Below are positions 26,259 through 33,159 of a DNA stretch of 64,000 nucleotides, piece after piece; position 1 is the stretch's first letter; each line of letters begins with the position of its first letter. The stretch covers positions 112,592-176,591 of the forward strand of contig NZ_WOWP01000016.1 in NCBI RefSeq assembly GCF_009741375.1. The letters are read 5' to 3'. The position numbers and the translations under genes are program-made. The notes below the pieces were generated by a model, which did no database searches, had not been told where the DNA came from, and saw only the letters and a list, made by a program, of their open reading frames with translations. This DNA is from Flavobacterium rakeshii (GTDB lineage: Bacteria; Bacteroidota; Bacteroidia; Flavobacteriales; Flavobacteriaceae).

Positions 26259-26286
26259 TTTTTTTTAATTAATTGAATTTAGAATA

Positions 26287-26919
26287 TTAGATAGTGATAA
26301 ATAATTCATTTTGAGGTTTTCTAACCTTTTTAAAGTGTTGGAAACCGTCTTCTTCATGGCGGTAACCTACTGCTGCAATAACTGCTGTGCTAAGACCAAG
26401 TTTGTCTAAGCCCAGTATCTCGTCAAATTGCTGAGCATTGAAACCTTCCATAGGGGTAGCATCAATTTTAAGTAATGCAGCAGTGTTGATTAAAGTAGAA
26501 AGCGCAATGTAAGTCTGTTTTGCAGCCCATGTGTTTTTGCCTTCTTCTGTTTGGTTATTAATGAAACCATTAATTGTATCTTCAAACGGTTTTAGGGACT
26601 CTTTTTCAATTTCTCTTACTTTACTTATGTTATCCATATAAGCATCTACATGTTTTTCGCTTACATTTTTCTCATAAGCAAAAACAAACAGTTGAGAAGA
26701 TTCGGTAATACCATCCTGATTGTAACCGGCAGCTTTAAGCTTTTGGCGTACTTCAGGGTTTTCAATGATAAGTACTTTGTACGGCTGTAATCCCATTGAT
26801 GAAACACTTAGCTGTACTGCTTCTTTTAGTGTTTCAAGATCCTGAGCCGATACTTTTTTTGAAGGGTCGTATTTTTTTGTGGCATAACGCCAGTTTAAAC
26901 TTTCAATATAATTTTCCAT
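26287..26919 (-). CDS. NAD(P)H-dependent nitroreductase-family oxidoreductase
   Basis: The 210-residue protein is an FMN-dependent nitroreductase of the NfsB type. LNWRYATKKYDPSKKV carries the FMN-phosphate Arg, SSMGLQPYKVLII is the central motif, and AAVGYRHEEDGF near the end is the conserved C-terminal turn. It probably reduces quinones or nitro compounds using NAD(P)H. It lies 21 bp after the MarR gene, which suggests induction by electrophiles through that repressor, and 28 bp before the YceI gene. Confidence 0.9.
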   Translation of the reverse strand: MENYIESLNWRYATKKYDPSKKVSAQDLETLKEAVQLSVSSMGLQPYKVLIIENPEVRQKLKAAGYNQDGITESSQLFVFAYEKNVSEKHVDAYMDNISKVREIEKESLKPFEDTINGFINNQTEEGKNTWAAKQTYIALSTLINTAALLKIDATPMEGFNAQQFDEILGLDKLGLSTAVIAAVGYRHEEDGFQHFKKVRKPQNELFITI

Positions 26920-26940
26920 GATTTTTATACTCTAATTTGA

Positions 26941-27396
26941 TTATGCGTTTCGGTATTTTTCTAATAATGTATTTAGTGTTTCCTGCTCTTCAACAGTCAG
27001 GTTTTTAGTAAACTTTTCTTCATGGCTGTCTATAACAGGATCCAGTTCTTTTAGTAAATCCAGTCCTTTTTGGGTTATAGCGACTTCCATTTTCCGTCTG
27101 TTATCAGGGCAAACTTCACGTGTTACCAGTTCTTTTAGCAGTAACTTGTCTACCAGTCGGGTAGTATTGCTGGTTTTGGCAACCATACGTTCCTGTATTA
27201 CACACATGTTTGCAGGTTTGCCTTTTTGTCCCCTTAGTATCCTTAAAACATTATATTGTTCAGGTGATAAATCATGAGCCTTAACAATTTCATTAAAGTT
27301 TTCACCTATTACGTTTTGGGTATACATAATATTCAGAATAATCTTCTTAGGAAGACTCATAGGTACTGTTGCTTTAATAACTTCTTCTATCTTCAT
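26941..27396 (-). CDS. MarR family transcriptional regulator
   Basis: The 151-residue protein has the MarR winged helix: LSPEQYNVLRILRGQKGKP, recognition helix near MVAKTSNTTRLVDKLLLKELV, and the wing REVCPDNRRKMEVAIT. Cys residues in NMCVIQERM and in the wing could be redox-sensitive. Two identical-architecture palindromes overlap its own promoter, so it should repress itself along with the nitroreductase and YceI genes downstream. In the related YodB/MhqR families such regulators answer quinone or electrophile stress. Confidence 0.9.
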   Translation of the reverse strand: MKIEEVIKATVPMSLPKKIILNIMYTQNVIGENFNEIVKAHDLSPEQYNVLRILRGQKGKPANMCVIQERMVAKTSNTTRLVDKLLLKELVTREVCPDNRRKMEVAITQKGLDLLKELDPVIDSHEEKFTKNLTVEEQETLNTLLEKYRNA

Positions 27397-27411
27397 AATT
27401 GTATCTACAAT

Positions 27412-27457
27412 ATTTGTATGTACAAATGTAGTATATTTTATATTTGTATATACAAAT
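27412..27457 (-). promoter_or_regulatory. Two MarR operators over the marR-nitroreductase promoter
   Basis: ATTTGTATGTACAAAT (27412-27427) and ATTTGTATATACAAAT (27442-27457) are near-identical palindromes whose centres are 30 bp apart. On the minus strand a -7 element TACATTTG (27430-27423) overlaps the first, and a TTG -33 element (27455-27453) lies in the second with 22 bp between them, so bound repressor would cover both core elements. Confidence 0.82.
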
Positions 27458-27537
27458 GTTGTGTTAAAAATTTGTTAACGGTAAATGAATAGCCTTTTTT
27501 GCCTTAATTTTATTGGCCTTAACGTAAATTGACATTC

Positions 27538-28119
27538 ATGAAAAAAATGCTATTAGCAGGATTTGCGGCAATATTTTTGTTGTATTCCTGTAATGAAAAG
27601 AAAGAAAAAGAAGGTGAAGAGGAGGTAAAAGAGACTACGGAAGCAGTTACCGAGGAAAAAATGCCAACCCCCATGCATGTGTATACTAAGGATAGTGTTA
27701 CCGTAAATGCGTATAAATATGACGGACTTGAATACTTTCTTACCAAAAGTAACGATACTACTTATGTGGTCAATTTTTGGGCTACCTGGTGTGTACCCTG
27801 TGTAGAGGAATTACCTTATTTTGAACAACTAAATGAAAAGTATAAAAACGATAAGGTAAAAGTACTGTTGGTAAGCTTGGATATGCATAAGTCGGTTGAG
27901 AGCAGGCTTATCCCTTTTATTAAGAATAAAAAGCTTCAAAGCGATGTGGTTATGCTTCGTGATCCTGATGCCGATACATGGATAAGGAAAATAGATACCA
28001 CATGGAGCGGGGCATTACCGGCAACCATTATTTACAATAAAGATGAGCGTAAGTTTTACGAGCAGTCGTTTACTTATAGTGAGCTGGAAAAAGAATTAAA
28101 TAATTTTATCAAACCATAA
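27538..28119 (+). CDS. TlpA-like thioredoxin-fold lipoprotein
   Basis: The 193-residue lipoprotein has lipobox LLYSC (Cys18), an acidic Lys/Glu-rich linker and a TlpA domain with VNFWATWCVPCVEELP (active-site Cys85 and Cys88), then the cis-Pro region SGALPATIIYN. It should act in the periplasm as a disulfide reductase or in cytochrome maturation. ATG 27538 is used; a TTG nine bases upstream would add three residues to no purpose. The redoxin at 28133 follows after 13 bp. Confidence 0.87.
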   Translation: MKKMLLAGFAAIFLLYSCNEKKEKEGEEEVKETTEAVTEEKMPTPMHVYTKDSVTVNAYKYDGLEYFLTKSNDTTYVVNFWATWCVPCVEELPYFEQLNEKYKNDKVKVLLVSLDMHKSVESRLIPFIKNKKLQSDVVMLRDPDADTWIRKIDTTWSGALPATIIYNKDERKFYEQSFTYSELEKELNNFIKP

Positions 28120-28132
28120 TAAATCATAAATC

Positions 28133-28753
28133 ATGAAAGCAATAAAATTTTTAGGCGCATTTGCCATAATAGGAGTACTGTTTGCCTTTACAGTTAGTAA
28201 GTCGGACAACGTTGTAAACGGATATAAAGTGGGTGATGTAGCGACCGATTTCAGTCTTAAAAACATTGACGGTAAAAGAGTATCACTAAAAGACTTTAAA
28301 GATGCTAAAGGTTACATTGTAGTGTTTACCTGTAATCACTGCCCTTATGCAAAGGCGTATGAGGATAGAATAGTAGCGCTTGACAAGAAATACAAAAAAC
28401 AGGGATATCCGGTAATTGCCATTAATCCTAATAATCCTGAGAAACTAAAAGACGATAGTTTTGAAAATATGCAGGTTAGAGCAAAAGAAAAAGGGTTTAC
28501 ATTCCCATATCTTTTAGACGAAGGACAAAAAATATACCCGCAGTATGGTGCTACAAAAACACCACACGTTTATGTACTACAAAAAACAGCTAAAGGTAAT
28601 GTAGTTAAATACATAGGTGCTATAGATGACAACTATGAAGATGAGGCTGCCGTTACTAAAAAGTATGTTGAAGATGCAGTAAACTCACTTTTAAAAGGAA
28701 AAGAAGTTAGTGTAAAAGAAACTAAGGCTATTGGCTGTTCAATAAAAGCATAA
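28133..28753 (+). CDS. Exported redoxin (AhpC/TSA-like) family protein
   Basis: The 206-residue protein has a hydrophobic N-terminus (residues 1-20). A redoxin domain follows with DFSLKNIDGKRVSLKDF, the motif FTCNHCPYAKAYEDR (Cys67 and Cys70 spaced CxxC) and GATKTPHVYVL with the conserved Pro. Similar proteins are annotated as thioredoxin-family or peroxiredoxin-like and are widespread in Bacteroidota. It is in an apparent operon between the TlpA lipoprotein and a rhodanese. The tail ends GCSIKA, with an extra Cys near the C-terminus. Confidence 0.85.
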   Translation: MKAIKFLGAFAIIGVLFAFTVSKSDNVVNGYKVGDVATDFSLKNIDGKRVSLKDFKDAKGYIVVFTCNHCPYAKAYEDRIVALDKKYKKQGYPVIAINPNNPEKLKDDSFENMQVRAKEKGFTFPYLLDEGQKIYPQYGATKTPHVYVLQKTAKGNVVKYIGAIDDNYEDEAAVTKKYVEDAVNSLLKGKEVSVKETKAIGCSIKA

Positions 28754-28775
28754 TACCTTTGCCAAAAATAACAGA

Positions 28776-29090
28776 ATGAACTTATCACAACAGGAATGGT
28801 GGGACAAAGCACAGGAAGACGAAAATGCCGTTATTCTGGATGTCCGTACTGAAGACGAATGGAATCGCGGTATTATACCGGGAGCCATTAATATAGATAT
28901 CTATAAAGGTCAGGGATTTATTTATGCCGTTGAGGAGCTTGATAAATCTAAAAACTACTATGTGTATTGTGCAGCCGGAGGGCGAAGTGCACAGGCCTGC
29001 AGTATTATGAATCAGTTGGGTTTTGAAACGGCCTATAACCTTATTGGGGGTATTACCCAGTGGGATGGTCCGGTAAATGAGCCTGAATAA
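28776..29090 (+). CDS. Single-domain rhodanese
   Basis: The 104-residue protein is one rhodanese domain without a signal peptide: AVILDVRTEDEWNRGIIPGA, then the active-site loop YYVYCAAGGRSA with Cys65, and YNLIGGITQW near the end. Rhodaneses carry persulfide sulfur on the loop Cys and pass it to thiols or proteins. It lies 22 bp after the redoxin gene and ends in a strong terminator. A close relative is at 47620. Confidence 0.9.
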   Translation: MNLSQQEWWDKAQEDENAVILDVRTEDEWNRGIIPGAINIDIYKGQGFIYAVEELDKSKNYYVYCAAGGRSAQACSIMNQLGFETAYNLIGGITQWDGPVNEPE

Positions 29091-29094
29091 AATA

Positions 29095-29124
29095 AAAAAA
29101 GAGAGCCAAACGGCTCTCTTTTTT
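29095..29124. terminator. Bidirectional terminator
   Basis: GAGAGCC (29101-29107) and GGCTCTC (29112-29118) with an AAAC loop, flanked by seven A and six T residues. It serves the rhodanese and the convergent response regulator gene. Confidence 0.9.
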
Positions 29125-29554
29125 ATTTTCCCGATGAGGTAAACGAGTTAATGTTTTCCCTCCAGTAATCAATTAGGTTTTTTATACGTTCCTTATAGCT
29201 GTTGTAGTCACTTCCTTTGTGGATGTAATCCTGAATGGAAAGCTTATTAGCCTGCCTTACAGAATGCTCATCCTGAGCGTTAGAGATAAAAACATAAGGT
29301 ATGTCTTTATCCATAAAAATCTCTTCCTGTAGTATTAATTCCCTTAATTCAAAACCGCCCAGTTTAGGCATATTAATGTCGGAAATTACTATAAAAGGCT
29401 CTACTTCAGGTCTTCTTAAATAATCAAGAGCTTCTACGCCGTCATGGAAAAATACCAGTTTGTTTTTATATCCAAGATCCCTGAATATTTCCTGTAAAAT
29501 TTCCCTGTCGTCCTCATCATCTTCAATAATTAAAATATCCCTATGTTTTTTCAT
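29123..29554 (-). CDS. Single-domain response regulator (CheY-like)
   Basis: The 143-residue protein is only a receiver domain. ILIIEDDEDDREIL carries the acidic pair, FIVISDINMPKLGGFEL the phosphoacceptor Asp, VFISNA the conserved Ser and YIHKGSD the conserved Lys. There is no output domain, so it should act by protein contacts, perhaps in a phosphorelay. No histidine kinase is adjacent. The next gene is divergent across a 176-bp gap containing a 20-bp palindrome. Confidence 0.92.
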   Translation of the reverse strand: MKKHRDILIIEDDEDDREILQEIFRDLGYKNKLVFFHDGVEALDYLRRPEVEPFIVISDINMPKLGGFELRELILQEEIFMDKDIPYVFISNAQDEHSVRQANKLSIQDYIHKGSDYNSYKERIKNLIDYWRENINSFTSSGK

Positions 29555-29665
29555 GGTGGATTCTCCTTGCTGTTTTGGTTTGGTTTTTACTATGCATAGA
29601 TAGTAATTATTAAAGGCTTTTGTGTTATAATATTAAGCATGTTTTTTATCATTCTAACGTTTGAG

Positions 29666-29685
29666 ATATAAGTAATTACTTATAT
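29666..29685. promoter_or_regulatory. 20-bp perfect palindrome between divergent genes
   Basis: ATATAAGTAATTACTTATAT reads the same on both strands. It lies 46 bp before the thioredoxin gene at 29731 and 111 bp from the response regulator start, so it could be an operator for either. Confidence 0.6.
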
Positions 29686-29730
29686 TTACTTAAATTGCAC
29701 AGGCATACAACTTTGTAATCCAACTGAAAA

Positions 29731-30249
29731 ATGAAAATAAAATCAATTTTACTATGTCTCTTCCTGTTAGGAAGTTTAACCGTGGCGCATGCTCAGGAGG
29801 ATGCTTCTACGGTTTTACAAACGGCTTATACACAGGCTAAAAAAGAAAATAAAAAAGTATTTGTAATATTCCATGCCTCTTGGTGTGGCTGGTGTAAAAA
29901 GATGGAAAAGAACATGCAGAGTTCCTTATGCAAAAAACTTTTTGATAATAATTATGTTACTACTTTTTTAACGGTACAGGAGTCGCCAAAGAATAAGAAT
30001 CTTGAAAATCCGGGCGCTGCCGATCTTTTAACAAAATACAAAGCATCGGGTGTAGGGATACCTTTTTGGGTGATACTGGATACCGATGGTACTGTACTTG
30101 CCGATGCGTTTAACAGCAAAGGGGAGAACCTGGGTTGCCCGGCAACGGCTGAGGAAGTAGGGGAGTTTGTAACTAAGCTTAAAAAAACGTCTAAGCTAAC
30201 AAAAGCACAGCTTGACGTAATTTCACAGGTTTTTACGATTAAGAAATAA
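29731..30249 (+). CDS. Exported thioredoxin-family protein
   Basis: The 172-residue protein has a signal peptide ending VAHAQ near residue 21. The thioredoxin-like domain has VIFHASWCGWCKKMEKNM (Cys52 and Cys55) and a cis-Pro region GVGIPFWVILDTDG. It is similar to thioredoxin_7/DUF255-type proteins that act on protein disulfides outside the cytoplasm. The gene is followed after 71 bp by a rhodanese lipoprotein, with a separate promoter element between them. Confidence 0.87.
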   Translation: MKIKSILLCLFLLGSLTVAHAQEDASTVLQTAYTQAKKENKKVFVIFHASWCGWCKKMEKNMQSSLCKKLFDNNYVTTFLTVQESPKNKNLENPGAADLLTKYKASGVGIPFWVILDTDGTVLADAFNSKGENLGCPATAEEVGEFVTKLKKTSKLTKAQLDVISQVFTIKK

Positions 30250-30290
30250 GTGTTTCTGGGATGTAACGTTTCATTGTTTAAGTTTACCCT

Positions 30291-30298
30291 TAACTTTG
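30291..30298 (+). promoter_or_regulatory. -7 element for the rhodanese lipoprotein gene
   Basis: TAACTTTG fits TAnnTTTG and lies 22 bp upstream of the ATG at 30321. Confidence 0.65.
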
Positions 30299-30320
30299 CA
30301 TACACACTAAAATTTTAAGC

Positions 30321-30707
30321 ATGAAAAAACTATTTTATATCACAGCACTATTAATTACACTTGTTTCCTGCCAGGCACAAAAGAAGGATGGAACCGAACT
30401 GGTTTCTCCTACAGAGTTTGCTCATAAGGTAGAAGCAGAAAAAGGTCAGCTTATTGATGTACGTACTCCGGGAGAATATAAGTCGGGGTATATAGACGGA
30501 GCTGTTAACATCCACCTGTATGATAAGGACTTTGAACAGCGTATTGATAAACTGGATAAGGAGGAAACGGTATATGTATACTGTAAAGCCGGAGGACGTA
30601 GTGCCGAAGCAGTTGAAATTATGCACGAAAAAGGCTTTAAGCACATTGTAGAGCTTGATGGTGGTATGGATGCCTGGAATGAGGCAGGAGAGCCGGTAAA
30701 GAAATAA
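30321..30707 (+). CDS. Rhodanese-domain lipoprotein
   Basis: The 128-residue protein has a lipoprotein signal (LITLVSCQAQ, Cys17) and one rhodanese domain: GQLIDVRTPGEYKSGYIDGA, the active loop VYVYCKAGGRSAEA, and IVELDGGMDAW. It should be attached to a membrane on its periplasmic face. It could handle sulfane sulfur or take part in thiol redox chemistry along with the thioredoxin just upstream. Its stop is immediately adjacent to the convergent stop of the DUF3995 gene. Confidence 0.9.
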   Translation: MKKLFYITALLITLVSCQAQKKDGTELVSPTEFAHKVEAEKGQLIDVRTPGEYKSGYIDGAVNIHLYDKDFEQRIDKLDKEETVYVYCKAGGRSAEAVEIMHEKGFKHIVELDGGMDAWNEAGEPVKK

Positions 30708-31130
30708 TTAGCCTATAAGGAAAATAAGATAGCAGAAAAATGCTATTGCCAAACATAAAGGTGAATAATAACGGGTATCGTTCTTAGCAAAGAGGGTACC
30801 CGTTGTTTTTTTAAAGAAGCCTATATATTTAAAATCGCCAATAGCTCTTAAAGTAAATATTATCCCTATTACGAGTGTTGCATATTTAAAAAAGGTCAGG
30901 CTTACATAAGCTTTAAAAATATCCAGGTTGCCTATCATTATAAAGGCGAATAAACCCAATCCGGCTGCAACGGCGAGCGTCATTAAAGGTCCGGGTTCAA
31001 AGGGTTTGTCATCTCCTTCCAGTACAGGTATTACAGCATTAGTACCACGGGTGCCTCCCATAGCCCAATACACATGTAAAAACGACAGAAATATAAATAT
31101 GGAGGTATTTATTAAAACAGGAAAAATCAT
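30708..31130 (-). CDS. DUF3995 integral membrane protein
   Basis: The 140-residue protein has four hydrophobic segments (about residues 3-21, 46-66, 74-95 and 121-139). FLHVYWAMGGTRGTN near residue 16 and GDFKYIGFFKK near residue 100 recall the DUF3995 family. No function is established. The start codon lies inside one arm of a 15-bp inverted repeat, which could fold in the mRNA and hide the start. Confidence 0.78.
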   Translation of the reverse strand: MIFPVLINTSIFIFLSFLHVYWAMGGTRGTNAVIPVLEGDDKPFEPGPLMTLAVAAGLGLFAFIMIGNLDIFKAYVSLTFFKYATLVIGIIFTLRAIGDFKYIGFFKKTTGTLFAKNDTRYYSPLCLAIAFFCYLIFLIG

Positions 31131-31182
31131 TACGATTAAGTTTGGTTCCTATAAAGTTACCGCTTTAAATCGTAATGATTTT
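31123..31182. repeat. 15-bp inverted repeat covering the DUF3995 start codon
   Basis: AAAATCATTACGATT (31123-31137) and its exact reverse complement (31168-31182) are 30 bp apart. One arm includes the ATG of the minus-strand gene (31130-31128). A third partial copy, TTTAAATCGTATTGA, follows the right arm. It may be an operator or a leader hairpin. Confidence 0.7.
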
Positions 31183-31201
31183 AAATCGTATTGAAAATAT
31201 T

Positions 31202-31477
31202 TTACTGTGCTAAAACATCACGAATCTCCTCGTGTTTATCAAACATTCTTTTAGCAAAAGGACATAGAGGAATTATTTTGCTGTTGTTATTCCTTGCAAA
31301 TGTCACGGCCTCGTCCAGTAATTTTTTACCTATACCTTTAAAGTCAGGGTTACCTATGGTATGCTCAATGATAAATTTATCTCCTGCCCATACATAGGTC
31401 ATTATACCAGCCTGTACATCGCCTTCTAAAGCTTTAAAGTGGCCTTTTTTGCCATCATCATAATGTTTTATTTCCAT
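31202..31477 (-). CDS. Small GNAT N-acetyltransferase (COG2388/YjdJ type)
   Basis: The 91-residue protein is a minimal GNAT domain with an intact acetyl-CoA loop, PDFKGIGKKLLDEAV, and the typical KIIPLCPFAKRMFDKH tail. ATG 31477 is preferred over a longer reading because the upstream residues (MYPCLHKTLTLNQNTNP) overlap the pirin coding region and are not family-like. It starts 4 bp after the pirin stop, so the two are translationally linked. The same gene order occurs at 1759-2774. Confidence 0.85.
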   Translation of the reverse strand: MEIKHYDDGKKGHFKALEGDVQAGIMTYVWAGDKFIIEHTIGNPDFKGIGKKLLDEAVTFARNNNSKIIPLCPFAKRMFDKHEEIRDVLAQ

Positions 31478-31481
31478 GGGG

Positions 31482-32378
31482 TTAGTGTTTTGGTTTAAAG
31501 TTAGTGTTTTGTGGAGGCAGGGGTACAAATCCCGTTTCTCCTTCTATTTTAGGGAAGGTTTGATCCAGCCATCTTTGTTTGGCATCTTCAATAAGTTCAT
31601 ATGATGTCGCTACAAAGTTCCAGTATATATGCCTTGGCTCAGGGAAAGGTTCTCCGCCAAAAATATACACCGTACTGTTTTCATTAATTGTGAATTCACA
31701 CAGCGAGGCTTCTTTAGCTACCAATAACTGTTTTGGTTCAAAGGTGTTTCCGTCGCTTTCTATACTCCCTTCCAGTATGTATAATCCGCTTTCGCCATAC
31801 AGGTTTTTACCTATGCTAAGCTTTTGTTTTGTTTTACTTTTAATTTCTATAAAGTACAGTTTGCTGTACACCGGTACAGGCGATTTTTTTCCGAAAGCCT
31901 CTCCGGCAATCAGTTTGAAATCAACGCTATCTTCCTGCCATGTAGGTAGCTGGTCTTCTTCCACATGTACGAAAGACGGATCCATTTGTTCAAATTCCTT
32001 TGGCAGGGCTACCCAAATCTGTAATCCGTGAAGGCTCTTGTCAGAATGTCTCAGGTAATCAGGGGTACGTTCAGAGTGTACTATACCTTTTCCGGCAGTC
32101 ATCCAGTTTACCTGTCCGGGTTTTATTTCCACTTCAGATCCCAAACTGTCCTTGTGCATAATACTGCCTTCAAACAGGTAGGTTAGGGTAGAAAGCCCAA
32201 TGTGAGGATGCGGCCCCACATCCATATTTTCGTTGTCCTTAAGCGCTACAGGTCCCATGTGGTCTATAAAAGCAAAAGGCCCTACTGTCCTTTTATCTTT
32301 AAAAGGTAAAAGCCTTCCTACCAAAAAGTTGCCTATGTCGCTGGGACGTTCTTCTATAATGAGGTTAATGTTTGACAT
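31482..32378 (-). CDS. Pirin family bicupin
   Basis: The 298-residue protein has the pirin metal ligands in DVGPHPHIGLSTLTYLFEG (two His) and MTAGKGIVHSERTPD (His, Glu), followed by a second cupin with LYGESGLYILEGS and a C-terminal PEPRHIYWNFVATS segment typical of the long pirins. It may have quercetinase-like or redox-sensing activity. The GNAT gene is downstream. The RloB-like gene lies 34 bp upstream on the same strand but is of different composition and is probably a separate unit. Confidence 0.87.
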   Translation of the reverse strand: MSNINLIIEERPSDIGNFLVGRLLPFKDKRTVGPFAFIDHMGPVALKDNENMDVGPHPHIGLSTLTYLFEGSIMHKDSLGSEVEIKPGQVNWMTAGKGIVHSERTPDYLRHSDKSLHGLQIWVALPKEFEQMDPSFVHVEEDQLPTWQEDSVDFKLIAGEAFGKKSPVPVYSKLYFIEIKSKTKQKLSIGKNLYGESGLYILEGSIESDGNTFEPKQLLVAKEASLCEFTINENSTVYIFGGEPFPEPRHIYWNFVATSYELIEDAKQRWLDQTFPKIEGETGFVPLPPQNTNFKPKH

Positions 32379-32412
32379 GATGAGATTAATTAGCTATATT
32401 TTTAGTTGATAG

Positions 32413-33159
32413 TTATTTACAAGTATTTTCCTCATCAATACCCAACAACTTTTTCATTAATAAAAAAACTTTTGTGGAGGATTCATTTTTAGCAGGATTA
32501 TTATCAGAAAATGTTTTGGATATTTTTTCAGCTCTTTCTATAGCATGACAAACTCTCCTTTTTCCATTTACCTTTGCCATTAGTATATCAAACATTTCTG
32601 AGCTAATACTTTTTCCCCTTTTATCATTACTACTATCATATTTTAAGTTGTATGGCTTTAGAAATTCATTCAGTTTTTGCTTATATAATTTTCTATCCAT
32701 AGGCTCTCCTTGATAGTCATTAAAATGTAGGAGTAACCAATATTCAAATGCTTGGTGAGAGTATGCGACATTTATATTATTTTTTTCAGCTAGCCATATT
32801 GCTTCATTAAAGTTTTGTAATTGTTTTGGATTGTCAGGTTTGGGATCAGCATCAAAAACACACCAAACTTCATCATATTTTATTTTTTTTGAATCACGTA
32901 TATTTATAGTTTTTTTTACTAAAGAAATAGTATTGTCACCAATACCAATAACTTCCACTTGCATTGAGGCTATTCTTAGTTGATTAAAATAATCTTTTTC
33001 AGTATTTTTACCTTCACATGTAATTAAAATTTTTAATTTTTCATTTCGAGTATCATTAGTTCGATCTAAAATAGCTTCTTTATTTTTCTTTTGTTTTAAT
33101 TGAGCTTTATGTTGTTTCTTCTTAAGCTCTTGCTCCTGCTTTTTATTTTTCATTTTCAT
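32413..33159 (-). CDS. RloB-like (TOPRIM-type) protein of an AbiL-like defence pair
   Basis: The 248-residue protein has a very basic Lys/Gln-rich start (about residues 1-30), then ILITCEGKNTEKDYFNQLR with the conserved Glu and VWCVFDADPKPDNP with a DxD motif, as in RloB/TOPRIM nuclease-like folds, and YSHQAFEYWLLLHF, a family signature. Such proteins are the second component of AbiL (AbiLii) and related ATPase-coupled anti-phage systems. Its start overlaps the upstream ATPase gene by 17 bp, so the two are strictly coupled. The region is visibly more AT-rich than its neighbours. Confidence 0.82.
   Translation of the reverse strand: MKMKNKKQEQELKKKQHKAQLKQKKNKEAILDRTNDTRNEKLKILITCEGKNTEKDYFNQLRIASMQVEVIGIGDNTISLVKKTINIRDSKKIKYDEVWCVFDADPKPDNPKQLQNFNEAIWLAEKNNINVAYSHQAFEYWLLLHFNDYQGEPMDRKLYKQKLNEFLKPYNLKYDSSNDKRGKSISSEMFDILMAKVNGKRRVCHAIERAEKISKTFSDNNPAKNESSTKVFLLMKKLLGIDEENTCK

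Noticed and set aside
31478..31528. Longer N-terminus for the GNAT gene at 31202
   Set aside because: The extra residues overlap the pirin gene and do not resemble the family. MEIKHYDD at 31477 is a natural start.
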